A stretch of 64,000 nucleotides of DNA from CAYQOX01 sp964419335. Its GTDB lineage: Bacteria; Hinthialibacterota; Hinthialibacteria; Hinthialibacterales; Hinthialibacteraceae. Each line of letters starts with the position of its first letter. Positions within the stretch are counted from its first letter, which is position 1. Below, in pieces: positions 25,319 through 33,318 of the stretch. The DNA lies in contig CAYQOX010000005.1 of NCBI GenBank assembly GCA_964419335.1, positions 62,001 to 126,000 of the forward strand, read 5' to 3'. The notes under the pieces are model-generated. The model searched no databases and was not told where the DNA came from. It saw only the letters and a program-made list of their open reading frames with translations. The translations under genes and the position numbers were made by a program.

Positions 25319-25350
25319 CAGTGGACCACCTCCTTTCTACGCTACAAACA

Positions 25351-25378
25351 AATCTAGTAAAAATACGCTTTTTGTCAA
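25351..25378 (-). promoter_or_regulatory. Promoter of the candidate small RNA
   Basis: TTGACA (25373-25378) and TAGATT (25351-25356) are separated by 16 nt on the minus strand, a near-consensus sigma-70 promoter 33 nt before the small ORF. Confidence 0.6.
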
Positions 25379-25449
25379 GGTAGAATGAGTTCTTTCCGAT
25401 TTATTTTCACCGAAATCAGAGAAAAGCACCCCCTATTTTTGGATTATAC

Positions 25450-25480
25450 AAAAAAACCCCCTATGCAAAGCATAGAGGTG
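25450..25480 (-). terminator. Rho-independent terminator after hup
   Basis: On the minus strand CCTCTATGC/GCATAGGGG with a TTT loop is followed by seven T. It lies 29 nt beyond the hup stop codon. Confidence 0.85.
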
Positions 25481-25508
25481 ACAAATCATTATGCGTGTGA
25501 AATTTGGC

Positions 25509-25808
25509 CTATTTCTTTTCTTTGATGACCATCTCTTTCATATATTTTCCAGCTTTGAATTGTACGATATTCCGAGCAGGTACGACGGCTTCTTCTTTCG
25601 TAACAGGATTTCGGCCAACTCGTGCGGGGCTACGTTTCATTTTGAAGGTCCCAAAATCCCGGATTTCTATTCTTCCCTCCTCGACTAATTTCCCAATAAA
25701 AACGTCGAACGTGGTCTCTACAATGGCACGAATGTAGTTTTTATTGATGGGCTCGCCTTCTTTTCTCAATTTTTCTGCAATGACGTTAATGATTTCTTTC
25801 TTTGTCAC
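25509..25808 (-). CDS. hup: HU/IHF-family DNA-binding protein
   Basis: 99 residues from GTG 25808, with GAGGAGGGA upstream. The sequence has the helical N-terminal dimer part (KKEIINVIAEKLRKEGE), the strand-turn FVGKLVEEGRIEIRDFGTFK equivalent (here IGKLVEEGRIEIRDFGTF), the DNA-inserting beta arm RVGRNPVTKEEAVVPARNI, and the terminal VQFKAGKYMKEMV helix. The Pro in 'RNPVT' is the intercalating residue. It bends and compacts DNA in the nucleoid as a dimer. It has its own promoter and terminator. HU versus IHF cannot be settled from sequence alone, though the arm looks HU-like. Confidence 0.96.
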   Translation of the reverse strand: MTKKEIINVIAEKLRKEGEPINKNYIRAIVETTFDVFIGKLVEEGRIEIRDFGTFKMKRSPARVGRNPVTKEEAVVPARNIVQFKAGKYMKEMVIKEKK

Positions 25809-25904
25809 AAGTTCCCTCCTCTCTCCCTACTCCACAGTGATACACATATCTGGGTAAAAAAATACACAACGTTACACAAAAACAAAATAATATTTAACGA
25901 GTAA

Positions 25905-25934
25905 ATTATAACTAAAGAGAGGAGTATTCCGCAA
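25905..25934 (-). promoter_or_regulatory. Likely hup promoter
   Basis: TTGCGG (25929-25934) and TATAAT (25905-25910) lie 18 nt apart on the minus strand, giving a leader of about 90 nt before hup. The rest of 25809-26101 is AT-rich without a supported gene. Confidence 0.4.
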
Positions 25935-26101
25935 TTAGAAATAACCTTAAAAATTGTAAGGTATCTTCCTACATTTTTTGCACTTATTTGCTTTATAATT
26001 ACTGGAAGGAAATATTAGAACACAAAACAATCGAAAGAATTAAAAGGAGGAAAGAACAAATCTATCGATTTAAAATCACAATAATTCATCCTCTTCATGC
26101 A

Positions 26102-27253
26102 TTAAACTCTGGGGATTCTTTCGATCCTTTCACGGGCGAGCATGGATAAGGGATCAATGGGACTTTCTTTGTGTCGTACTTCGAAATGAAGATGGGGGCC
26201 AGTAGAATGGCCCGTCTGACCGGATAGGGCAATATCCTGATTCGAAGTAATGTTATCCCCGGCTTCGACTAAAATCTCAGATAAATGCCCATAACGAGAG
26301 ATCATATCATTGCCATGATCGATCTCTACCATGAGACCATAACCACCGCGATTCCCTGCAAAGGTAACAGTTCCGGAATCAATTGTCTTGATCGATGTCC
26401 CCACCGGGACAGCGATATCCACTCCTGTATGGAAACGCTCCCCTTCTAGTATGGGATGATCACGCATACCAAATTCTGAGGTAATACGCCCCTGGGTAGG
26501 TGGATAAAGATGATTAGACCCGCTTAATACCTCTTGTTTTGGTTTTTCTTGAGTATTCTCTAAAGCGGGAGATAAATTCAAACGAGTCCCGGAGTAAATT
26601 AAATCCGGATTGGAAATACCATTCGCAGATGCAACCGATTGTACCGTTTTATATAACTCACTAGAGGTAAAAGAAATTCCATGATCTTTCATGAAACGAG
26701 CCACAATTTCCGAAAGCGTATCCCCTTGACGTACGGTATACTCAGCGGTGGTAGAAGTGTCCTCCTTATCAACAACGTTTACCTTTTGGGGATCTTGAGC
26801 TGCGTTCGTGGGTTCTTCTCGGGGTTCTGTCGTCTCAGGCTTGGCGGGCTCAGTTTGATCTATTGAAGTCGTTTCTACTTTTAATGGATGGCGGCTCATG
26901 AGATCACGCAAAGAATTGGCTTCCAAAGATTTGTGGGCTTGAGTCTGCCTCGGGTTGGTGTGATTTTCTTCTGGTGCAATATGATGTTTGATTTCGATAG
27001 AGGATGAATTTTGTGATTGCGTTGTAGAAGGAGTTGAGGGAGTAGGATGTTCCCGAGGTTGTCTCGGTTTTGAGAGTGAAGAGTCTTTCAAATCGTCAGG
27101 AGTCAAAAAAGGGGTAGGCTTCTGATTCACTTTCTCCGAAAGAACTTTATCGAAGCCCTCCTCCCCGACTTCGTTCTTCTTTTGAACTTTTTTATAGGGA
27201 GAGCGATTCGCAAGAGGTGAGACATCATTGGGATCTATGAATATATCTACCAT
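26102..27253 (-). CDS. LysM and M23 peptidoglycan endopeptidase lacking a Sec signal
   Basis: 383 residues. The N-terminal 165 residues are Pro/Thr/Glu-rich and low complexity, without a hydrophobic signal. Residues about 167-225 form a LysM domain (YTVRQGDTLSEIVARFMKDH, LIYSGTRLNLSP). Residues 250-370 form an M23 (LytM) peptidase: EFGMRDHPILEGERFHTGVD with His and Asp metal ligands, YGHLSEILVEAGDNI, and GPHLHFEVRHKESPIDPL with the last His pair, so the zinc site is intact. It should cleave peptide crosslinks in peptidoglycan. The 'FDKVLSEK' segment near residue 33 resembles the start of flagellar proteins exported by their own type III route (FlgJ, FliK), a possible explanation for the missing signal. 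It follows ychF at a distance of 116 nt. Confidence 0.88.
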   Translation of the reverse strand: MVDIFIDPNDVSPLANRSPYKKVQKKNEVGEEGFDKVLSEKVNQKPTPFLTPDDLKDSSLSKPRQPREHPTPSTPSTTQSQNSSSIEIKHHIAPEENHTNPRQTQAHKSLEANSLRDLMSRHPLKVETTSIDQTEPAKPETTEPREEPTNAAQDPQKVNVVDKEDTSTTAEYTVRQGDTLSEIVARFMKDHGISFTSSELYKTVQSVASANGISNPDLIYSGTRLNLSPALENTQEKPKQEVLSGSNHLYPPTQGRITSEFGMRDHPILEGERFHTGVDIAVPVGTSIKTIDSGTVTFAGNRGGYGLMVEIDHGNDMISRYGHLSEILVEAGDNITSNQDIALSGQTGHSTGPHLHFEVRHKESPIDPLSMLARERIERIPRV

Positions 27254-27369
27254 ATTCCCTTTACTCCTCCTAAAATTGCGGCAGAGAAATTAGTCTTAGT
27301 GTGTATCCTAATTCTCTTCAACCACGAGTAAGAGGTTGCTTCTTCACAAGAGCGACTTCCGACAAAAGA

Positions 27370-28467
27370 TTAGACAGAGAAACGGAAGTTAATCATATCT
27401 CCATCTTGAACCACGTAATCTTTACCTTCAAGACGGAACAGCCCTTCTTTCTTCACCTGATCGATAGAACCAAGACGATAAAAATCATCAAAAGCAATCA
27501 CTTCGGCCCGAATGAAACCTCTTTCAATATCACTGTGTATTTTACCAGCAGCAGGTTGGGCTGTCATACCCACGGGAATCGTCCAGGCCCGGACTTCATC
27601 TTCGCCATAGGTCAAAAAAGAATGTTGCCGTAAGATGCGATACGATTCTTGAATCACCTGATCCCGGGCGGCGCCTTCCATCCCGGCTGCTTGGAAATAT
27701 TCATTCCACTCTTCTTGAGGGAATTCATGCAAATCGCATTCCAATTGTGCATTCATCACCACTTTAGGGACATTCCAACGTTGGCAAGTTTCATCGAGCT
27801 GCTGAATCCAGGCTTGCTCACGTTCTTCCGTTAGGTCAGAAACATTCGCCAAAGCGAGCATTTGTTTCCCTGAAAGAAGCCCGTAGGGACGAATATATTG
27901 ATCAACTTCCTCTTGGGTAGGCTCGGTGAAAATAATAGGTTGATCGGCTTCAAGCGCTTCTTTGAAACGAAGTAGAGAACTTTTTTCCCGTTCAAATTCT
28001 TTTCGTTTATCGGCTTGTTTATTCCAATTATCTTCAATACGTTGTAGACGATTTTCTATAATCACCAAATCCGCTAAGCAAAGTTCGGTAATCACTGTAT
28101 CGAGATCGCTGGCAGGATCGACTTCCCCTTCGGGATGAGGTACGGAACTGGTTGAAAAAGCACGTACTACAATCAACAACGCCTCCATATCCCGCAAGTT
28201 ACCAAGAAAGCGGTTACTAAAGCCTTTTTCTTGTCCTGCGCCTTTGGTTAAGCCAGCGACATCAGTAAATTCAACGGTAGCATAGGTGACTTTTTTTGGT
28301 TTAAACTGGTGGGCTAAAAAATCCACGCGGGTATCGGGAACATGGGCTACACCCCGATTAGGATCCTTTTCCCCACCCGCAAGGGAAGTATCGGCGTGGC
28401 CGTGAGTAAGCGCATTAAAAACCGTAGTTTTTCCTGAGGTTGGTAAGCCAATGATTCCTATCTGCAT
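27370..28467 (-). CDS. ychF: Redox-regulated ATPase YchF (OLA1/Obg family)
   Basis: 365 residues, normal length. MQIGIIGLPTSGKTTVFNAL is the P-loop, with the NxxE change that shifts preference to ATP (NVSDL replaces NKxD near 205). DPNRGVAHVPDTRVDFL and EFTDVAGLTKGAGQEKGFSN cover the switch regions. The C-terminal TGS domain holds EVIAFDDFYRLGSIDQVKKE and GDMINFRFSV. YchF binds ribosomes and takes part in stress and translational control in the cytoplasm. The gene is upstream of the LysM/M23 gene and downstream of the alcohol dehydrogenase, with 148 nt between, so likely transcribed from its own start. Confidence 0.95.
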   Translation of the reverse strand: MQIGIIGLPTSGKTTVFNALTHGHADTSLAGGEKDPNRGVAHVPDTRVDFLAHQFKPKKVTYATVEFTDVAGLTKGAGQEKGFSNRFLGNLRDMEALLIVVRAFSTSSVPHPEGEVDPASDLDTVITELCLADLVIIENRLQRIEDNWNKQADKRKEFEREKSSLLRFKEALEADQPIIFTEPTQEEVDQYIRPYGLLSGKQMLALANVSDLTEEREQAWIQQLDETCQRWNVPKVVMNAQLECDLHEFPQEEWNEYFQAAGMEGAARDQVIQESYRILRQHSFLTYGEDEVRAWTIPVGMTAQPAAGKIHSDIERGFIRAEVIAFDDFYRLGSIDQVKKEGLFRLEGKDYVVQDGDMINFRFSV

Positions 28468-28615
28468 GGAACACCTTCAATAACGATGTATTTAGCGTTA
28501 AAAAATATATCTCTTTAATGGGAATTATTTACCTGAATTGACTAAAGTAGGAAGTTTTTTCCCTAAAATTAGACCCGTTAGTGGTTGTAAGAATGTCATT
28601 ATGAAAATGGACACA

Positions 28616-29671
28616 TTATTCAAATGGTCCGTTCGGCTCGATCACAGCCTTGATCAAGCGGGCATCGTGCATCCCTTCAAACGCCTCGCGCCAGCGATCA
28701 ATCGGCAGGCGTACAACCGCCATGGGGCTAACGTCCAGTTGGTTGATGGCCAACATTTTTAATACTTGTTCCCAAATATCCCAATTATGGCTAAACACTC
28801 CCTGCAAGCAAACTTCCTTATGAACCAAGGGATCAAGAGAATAATTAAAAGCTCCAGGTCCCCAGCTGACGCGCAAGATTTGTCCTGCAGGACGGACAAT
28901 ATCAATGGCATCCTTGAGAGATAAATTACGTCCTGAGGCATCAATGACTACCCCGATCCCCAAACCGTCCCCGATTTTGGGAACCACCTCACGAATATTC
29001 TGTTCATCAACAGAAACAATGTGGGTCGCTCCAAATGAACGGCCAACCTCCATCCGGGTGCGATCTCTGGACAAACCGGTCAGAATAATGGGATGAGCGC
29101 CACAAATCTGTGCCATTTGTACACACAGCAAACCTACAGGACCACAGCCTAAGACAGCGATACTAGTCCCTGGTCCGATATGCCCCCGCACAACGACAGC
29201 ATGATACGCGACACAGGCTGGCTCACATAAGGCCGCCATGTGCAAGGATAGATTATCAGGTACACGATGAAGGCAACGAGCAGGAACATCGACATACTGG
29301 CACAAACCACCGTCACGTACCTGCCCAAACCCTTTTCGGTAGGGGCAGAGGTGGTAGTTACCGGTACGGCAATATTGGCATTCACCACAGATATAAGCAG
29401 CGGTTTCTGAGACCACCCGGTCACCCGGAGCAAAATCATTCACCCCTTCACCGACCTCCTCAATGACGCCGCTAAATTCATGTCCCATAATCACGGGGAG
29501 ATTGACCGGCCAACTATGCTCATTGAGATATTGATGCACATCGGTCCCACAAACTCCTACCGCTGCCACACGCAACAATACATGGCCATGAGGAATCTTA
29601 GGAACTGGAACGTCCCTTAACTCTACGGAACGGTCTTTCAAAGCATATTGAACGATGGCTGCTTGATTCAC
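28616..29671 (-). CDS. Zinc-dependent medium-chain alcohol/polyol dehydrogenase
   Basis: 351 residues. The catalytic zinc site is CGTDVHQYL (Cys) and MGHEFSGVIEEVG (His, Glu). The structural zinc site is CGECQYCRTGNYHLC, all four Cys present. VLGCGPVGLLCVQMA is the NAD(P)-binding GxGxxG motif. The pattern matches sorbitol, threonine or galactitol-1-phosphate dehydrogenases (MDR superfamily). It oxidises a polyol or alcohol in the cytoplasm with NAD+. The substrate cannot be decided from sequence; the position far from the alpha-galactosidase operon gives no hint. The start is ATG or GTG near 29671, with little Shine-Dalgarno. The gap downstream to ychF (28468-28615) shows no gene. Confidence 0.9.
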   Translation of the reverse strand: MNQAAIVQYALKDRSVELRDVPVPKIPHGHVLLRVAAVGVCGTDVHQYLNEHSWPVNLPVIMGHEFSGVIEEVGEGVNDFAPGDRVVSETAAYICGECQYCRTGNYHLCPYRKGFGQVRDGGLCQYVDVPARCLHRVPDNLSLHMAALCEPACVAYHAVVVRGHIGPGTSIAVLGCGPVGLLCVQMAQICGAHPIILTGLSRDRTRMEVGRSFGATHIVSVDEQNIREVVPKIGDGLGIGVVIDASGRNLSLKDAIDIVRPAGQILRVSWGPGAFNYSLDPLVHKEVCLQGVFSHNWDIWEQVLKMLAINQLDVSPMAVVRLPIDRWREAFEGMHDARLIKAVIEPNGPFE

Positions 29672-29878
29672 GTGTACTTAACCTTTATGTCGTTATCCAA
29701 AAACATTGTTCCAGTGAAGGGGAAATAATGCAACCCTCTTATTCTCGGCTGGGAATGTATAAGAGATTGTAGATCGTATAGGCAAGAGATTATAGGTAAA
29801 CCCAACTCAACGGTTGAAATTAGAAAAATCAGAGCAAATTGGGTATTTTAATCGAATTGCAAAGCGAAAATCAATATC

Positions 29879-29978
29879 NNNNNNNNNNNNNNNNNNNNNN
29901 NNNNNNNNNNNNNNNNNNNNNNNNNNNNNNNNNNNNNNNNNNNNNNNNNNNNNNNNNNNNNNNNNNNNNNNNNNNNNN
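29879..29978. other. Assembly gap (100 N)
   Basis: Exactly 100 N, the customary scaffold gap of unknown size. Upstream at 29760-29800 two copies of AAGAGATTrTAG lie 24 nt apart, just before the gap, and could be part of a repeat that broke the assembly. The flanks 29672-29878 and 29979-30078 contain no supported gene. Confidence 0.98.
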
Positions 29979-29984
29979 AATAAA

Positions 29985-30013
29985 TTTACATTTCAAACAC
30001 GGAAGAGTATAAT
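29985..30013 (+). promoter_or_regulatory. Promoter for the response-regulator gene
   Basis: TTTACA (29985-29990), a 17-nt spacer, then TATAAT (30008-30013), the best consensus promoter on the plus strand in this region. Confidence 0.6.
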
Positions 30014-30078
30014 TAAATAATGATTATGCAATCAACAATGTAAAATTTTATTACTACCTATTTCTTTGGAGATTGGAA

Positions 30079-30441
30079 ATGGCCGAGTCTCGGGTTTTGA
30101 TAGTAGACGATGAAGAAGCGGTTTTACAAATAACCAAAGCATTACTAGAGCACTTGAATTGCCAAGTCAATGTAGCAAGAAATGGTAAAGAAGCCCTGGA
30201 TATTCTACGCAACAATCAAGATCAATACGAAGTAATTATTCTGGATTATAAACTACCCACGATGGATGGATTAGAATGCCTGCAAAAAATACGTACATTT
30301 TGCGATGTCCCCGTGATTCTTACCAGCGGGGCGGTCGAAGGTATAGACGAAACCATCTTGGAGCAGTATGGAGCGCAAGCATTGCTCTTAAAACCTTTTA
30401 CTATGCAAGACGTGGAAACAAAGTTGAAGGAAGTCTTATAA
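30079..30441 (+). CDS. Stand-alone response-regulator receiver domain (CheY-like)
   Basis: 120 residues from ATG 30079, with TTGGAG 7 nt upstream. The receiver fold is complete: VLIVDDEEAVLQITKALLEH with the acidic pair, VIILDYKLPTMDGLECL with the phosphoacceptor Asp, VILTSGAVEG with the conserved Thr/Ser, and LLKPFTMQDVETKLKEVL with the Lys. There is no output domain. Such single-domain regulators relay phosphate to other proteins, for example in chemotaxis or phosphorelays. No histidine kinase is nearby; the adjacent scaffold gap could hide partners. Convergent with rplS, sharing a bidirectional hairpin. Confidence 0.92.
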   Translation: MAESRVLIVDDEEAVLQITKALLEHLNCQVNVARNGKEALDILRNNQDQYEVIILDYKLPTMDGLECLQKIRTFCDVPVILTSGAVEGIDETILEQYGAQALLLKPFTMQDVETKLKEVL

Positions 30442-30487
30442 AGCCTCCATCCGCAAATCACCTTCATCAAGAGGACCCTCATGTGAA

Positions 30488-30531
30488 TAAAAAAATCCCT
30501 CACAGTAATTTCTCACCATGAGAGATTTCTT
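30488..30531 (-). terminator. Terminator of the rplS operon, bidirectional
   Basis: A nine-pair stem AATCTCTCA/TGAGGGATT (30519-30527 with 30494-30502, one G-T pair) has a long T run on the minus strand and a shorter one on the plus strand, so it may serve the response regulator too. Confidence 0.75.
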
Positions 30532-30555
30532 TCAATTCCAAACAGGATATAAAAG

Positions 30556-31014
30556 CTATTCGTTTGCCTCGTTCGACGTTTCTTCAACCTTTTCCGCCAT
30601 CTTGGCCTGATCGGGTTCCTTCGCATAACGAGGATCCACTCCCTTCACGAGTTCAGGGCGTAATTTCTTACGGCGTGCGGGGATACGTGTACCCTTACCG
30701 GAACGTTCGCGCAGATAGTAGAGTTTCGCTCGACGAACCCGTCCACGACGTACAACATTAATGGACTCAATGCGAGGAGAATGGATGGGGAAACAACGTT
30801 CCACACCCACACCAGAAGAAATTTTACGTATGGTGAAAGTTTCACCGAGACCGGAACCGGCACGGGCAATCACAACGCCTTCAAAGACCTGGATACGCTC
30901 TTTCTCTCCTTCGACAACCCGGGTGTTGACACGAATGGTGTCACCCGCTTGGAAAAAGGGGAGATCATTGCGCATTTGCGAGTTTTCAAATGCTTTAAGG
31001 GCGGGATGTTCCAT
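30556..31014 (-). CDS. rplS: 50S ribosomal protein L19
   Basis: About 152 residues; the second of two adjacent ATGs (31014) is favoured because GGAG then lies 6 nt upstream. FQAGDTIRVNTRVVEGEKER, QVFEGVVIARAGSGLGETFT, GVGVERCFPIHSPRIESIN and RGRVRRAKLYYLRERSGKGT are the L19 core, which sits at the 30S/50S interface. A lysine-rich then acidic extension of about 35 residues follows the core, longer than the usual 115-residue protein. It is the last gene of the ffh operon, the usual rpsP-rimM-trmD-rplS order with one added methyltransferase gene. Confidence 0.97.
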   Translation of the reverse strand: MEHPALKAFENSQMRNDLPFFQAGDTIRVNTRVVEGEKERIQVFEGVVIARAGSGLGETFTIRKISSGVGVERCFPIHSPRIESINVVRRGRVRRAKLYYLRERSGKGTRIPARRKKLRPELVKGVDPRYAKEPDQAKMAEKVEETSNEANE

Positions 31015-31100
31015 CATTCACTCCTTGTTCTATTTAAAATTTGTTTTCATTCAGAAAGTAAAAAAATTAGGTGCACAAAAGAGGTATTGTAATCGTTTTT

Positions 31101-31661
31101 TTATTTTGCGCAAAGCCTATCAAGGATAATTGCAGCCGCACTGCGTACCGAAAGATGATTATACTCCGTTACGCCGCAAATCGGCTCTAATACATAATCA
31201 CAGCGACGGATAAATTCTCCAATTAAACCCCATCCTGTGCCAAAGAGTAATAGATAGGGAGAAGAATCGTCATTCAGTTTTTTTTTCATTTCTTCAAATC
31301 CAATCGAATGCTTCATGCTTTTAGCCGTAGTGGCAATCAAAGTAGGTTTGGTACCATGGACTGATTGAATGTCTTCAATACAGTCTTCCATATGTTCTTT
31401 AACCTCCATAATGGATAACGCATCTGTGCGAGTGCGATTGTATTGAATACCGTAATCACTACGCCAAAACCCCGCGATTCTTCCCGCTAGGTAAATCATC
31501 GTAGGAAGATGATTGACGACATAATATTTCTTAACCCCGTAGGTCATGCACGAGCGAGCGATGTCGTGTAAATCCAAAGGAGTGATCGAGGTAGTAATCA
31601 CCTCCCCACTCTTTTTGTAAACAGGATAATGTAAAAGTGCCGTATAAAGCGGGGCGGTCAT
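31101..31661 (-). CDS. SPOUT-type RNA methyltransferase (PF09936-like)
   Basis: 186 residues. The N-terminal LYTALLHYPVYKKSGEVITT, ITPLDLHDIARSCMTYGVKK, YVVNHLP and the C-terminal YLLLFGTGWGLIGEFI and PICGVTEYNHLSVRSAAAII have the knotted alpha/beta pattern of the SAM-dependent RNA methyltransferase family placed next to trmD in Thermotogae and other phyla. The Gly-rich loop GTGWG and the terminal Asn-His-Leu-Ser-Val-Arg-Ser motif are SAM-binding knot features. Its start overlaps the trmD stop by 4 nt. The target nucleotide has not been established for the family as far as I know. rplS begins 86 nt later. Confidence 0.85.
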   Translation of the reverse strand: MTAPLYTALLHYPVYKKSGEVITTSITPLDLHDIARSCMTYGVKKYYVVNHLPTMIYLAGRIAGFWRSDYGIQYNRTRTDALSIMEVKEHMEDCIEDIQSVHGTKPTLIATTAKSMKHSIGFEEMKKKLNDDSSPYLLLFGTGWGLIGEFIRRCDYVLEPICGVTEYNHLSVRSAAAIILDRLCAK

Positions 31662-32371
31662 TGTTGGCCTTTCGATTTATTTCGATGTTGCTTCAGTAAG
31701 TAGGCTGAATATAAATCCGGACGGCGCTTCATCGTTCTGCGTGTGGCTTGTTCACGACGCCACAACTCAATTTCCGCATGATTGCCGCTTAGAAGTATTT
31801 CCGGCACTTGCATTCCCCGTACCTCGCGCGGACGTGTATACCGGGGACAATCCAATAAGCCCGTGGTGAAGGAATCTTCTTCTACTGAGGCACTTGAACC
31901 TACCACGCCTGGGATTAAACGCACCACCGAATCGACGATTACCATAGCGGGTAATTCACCCCCGGTGAGAACATAATCACCGAGGGAAATCTCATCGGGG
32001 TGGAAATAATCCAGTACCCGTTGATCAATCCCCTTATAATGGCCACAGACAAGGAGTAGATGTTCCTTTTGGGCGAATTCTTCGGCAATGGATTGGTTAT
32101 AGCCACGTCCCTGAGGGGTGGTTACAATAAGATGGGTAGACTCCCCTTTTAAAGATTCGATCGCCTCGATCAAAGGCTCTGCCAGCATCACCATTCCATC
32201 GCCGCCGCCGTATTGCTCATCGTCGGTTTTGTGGTGACGATCATGGGTCCAATCACGAAGATTATGCACCTTGATATCCACATACCCAGCCTCTTGCGCC
32301 CGTTTGATAATACTTTCATGAAAGGGGCCATGAAACATTTCGACAAAAGTTGTGAGAATATCAATGCGCAT
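31658..32371 (-). CDS. trmD: tRNA (guanine-N1)-methyltransferase
   Basis: 237 residues. RIDILTTFVEMFHGPFHESI, NLRDWTHDRHHKTDDEQYGG and GDGMVMLAEPLIEAI are the N-terminal TrmD motifs. VCGHYKGIDQRVLDYFHPDE and ISLGDYVLTGGELPAMVIVD form the trefoil knot that binds SAM, and the catalytic Asp lies in SVEEDSFTTGLLDCPRYTRP. It methylates G37 of tRNAs next to the anticodon and prevents frameshifting. It overlaps the SPOUT methyltransferase by 4 nt and follows rimM by 31 nt. Complete and normal in length. Confidence 0.97.
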   Translation of the reverse strand: MRIDILTTFVEMFHGPFHESIIKRAQEAGYVDIKVHNLRDWTHDRHHKTDDEQYGGGDGMVMLAEPLIEAIESLKGESTHLIVTTPQGRGYNQSIAEEFAQKEHLLLVCGHYKGIDQRVLDYFHPDEISLGDYVLTGGELPAMVIVDSVVRLIPGVVGSSASVEEDSFTTGLLDCPRYTRPREVRGMQVPEILLSGNHAEIELWRREQATRRTMKRRPDLYSAYLLKQHRNKSKGQQ

Positions 32372-32402
32372 TCTGTATCCCCCACGTGTGTAGACTCAAC
32401 AA

Positions 32403-32942
32403 CTATTCGTTGGTTTCATCCTTTGCAGGAGGAGAGACTACGATCATTTGTTCTTCACGTTTGACTTCTTTCACCACTTCCAAGCAAGCGGGAAGTAAGC
32501 GTTCATGGCCTTGGCGATCTCGAATCACCAGGACATCGCTTTCGCCGGTTTCGATAACTTGTTCAATTCGTCCCAATTCTTCACCGCTTTCGGTCACCGC
32601 TCGGGCAAAAAGAAAGTCCGATTCATAGAAATAATTCTCTTCCAGGGTGGGGAGGTCATCTTCATGAACCCAGAGAACTTTGCCAAGAAGAGGGGTTAAT
32701 TGCTCCCGAGTATCAATACCTTCCAATTTGATAATCGGAGTTTTAATAGACCCACGAACCCATTCAACCTGATAAACCGAGTCAAGACCTTCAACATAGA
32801 CTCGATCTAAGATCTCCAATAAATCGGGATCACCACTGAAAGATTTATACTTGAATTCACCTTTGAGGGCATGCGGTTTTACAATTTTGCCCAAATAAAC
32901 TCGATCTTCAGGTACCGTTTTTTTTCGACGTCGAATGGGCAT
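32403..32942 (-). CDS. rimM: 16S rRNA processing protein RimM
   Basis: 179 residues. VYLGKIVKPHALKGEFKYKS is the RimM N-terminal barrel motif. YVEGLDSVYQVEWVRGSIKT, GIDTREQLTPLLGKVLWV and the PRC-barrel part ESGEELGRIEQVIETGESDV follow, then RLLPACLEVVKEVKREEQMI. RimM assists maturation of the 30S head and binds S19. The N-terminus is preceded by a short basic stretch (MPIRRRKKTVPEDR). It lies 71 nt after khpA and 31 nt before trmD. Confidence 0.95.
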   Translation of the reverse strand: MPIRRRKKTVPEDRVYLGKIVKPHALKGEFKYKSFSGDPDLLEILDRVYVEGLDSVYQVEWVRGSIKTPIIKLEGIDTREQLTPLLGKVLWVHEDDLPTLEENYFYESDFLFARAVTESGEELGRIEQVIETGESDVLVIRDRQGHERLLPACLEVVKEVKREEQMIVVSPPAKDETNE

Positions 32943-33013
32943 AGTTCAATCAATAAAAGCGGGTGAATGAATCATAAAACCGCGAAACGATAACACCCTT
33001 TGGGTTGAGTGAT

Positions 33014-33262
33014 TTATTCGTCCTCTTCGGCAATCTCGATATGGGTACGAAGATTATCGAGTGAAGCTCGAGCAGACATGACTTGGCGAATCGCTTGGGC
33101 AGTACGCCCATTCCGGCCAATAATCTTCCCCATATCTTCTTGGTGAACATGGAGAGTGAACTCGATGGTTCCATCATCCAATTTTTTCTCGGTAATTTCG
33201 ACATCTTCGGGATATTTGACCAATGATTTTGTCAGATAAATTAATAAATCTTTCATAGCCAT
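33014..33262 (-). CDS. khpA: KH-domain RNA-binding protein KhpA
   Basis: About 82 residues; the first ATG of several close starts (33262) is used, with GAAAG nearby, and ATG 33256 is a good alternative. A type II KH domain is clear: LIYLTKSLVKYPEDVEITEK, then EDMGKIIGRNGRTAQAIRQV with the GxxG loop (GRNG). KhpA binds RNA, pairs with KhpB, and affects cell division and envelope growth in some bacteria. The position between rpsP and rimM is conserved in many phyla. The gap to rimM of 71 nt contains a short frame on the same strand that I do not support. Confidence 0.94.
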   Translation of the reverse strand: MAMKDLLIYLTKSLVKYPEDVEITEKKLDDGTIEFTLHVHQEDMGKIIGRNGRTAQAIRQVMSARASLDNLRTHIEIAEEDE

Positions 33263-33318
33263 CACTTTCTGGCTGTCAGAGCCAGGTCAATTTCCTCCGC
33301 TGAATAGATAGGGGTTCA

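Larger units (their letters stand above)
25050..25345 (-). ncRNA. Candidate structured small RNA with internal 20-codon ORF
   Basis: The 25048-25449 gap holds no ordinary gene, but the minus strand has a full transcription unit: promoter (25351-25378), a region of near-perfect ribosome binding, a small ORF, and a terminator (25053-25087). Internal pairings on this strand are an 8-bp long-range helix AGGAGAGC/GCTCTCCT (25116-25123 with 25259-25266) and a stem of 8 bp plus 5 bp (25204-25218 with 25161-25174). These suggest a folded tail of about 170 nt after the ORF. It does not match tmRNA, SRP RNA, 6S or RNase P landmarks that I know. It could be a dual-function RNA, a leader peptide unit, or a noncoding RNA with a decoy Shine-Dalgarno. 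The hup gene upstream has its own terminator, so this is not read-through. Confidence 0.45.

Noticed and set aside
25250..25345. 16S rRNA 3' fragment on the plus strand (GACTGGGG, GTAACAAG, GGACCACCTCCTTTCT)
   Set aside because: Only short words match; a 37-nt stretch separates two of them, flanks do not match 16S, and the minus strand has promoter, Shine-Dalgarno, ORF and terminator. Kept as an alternative to test.
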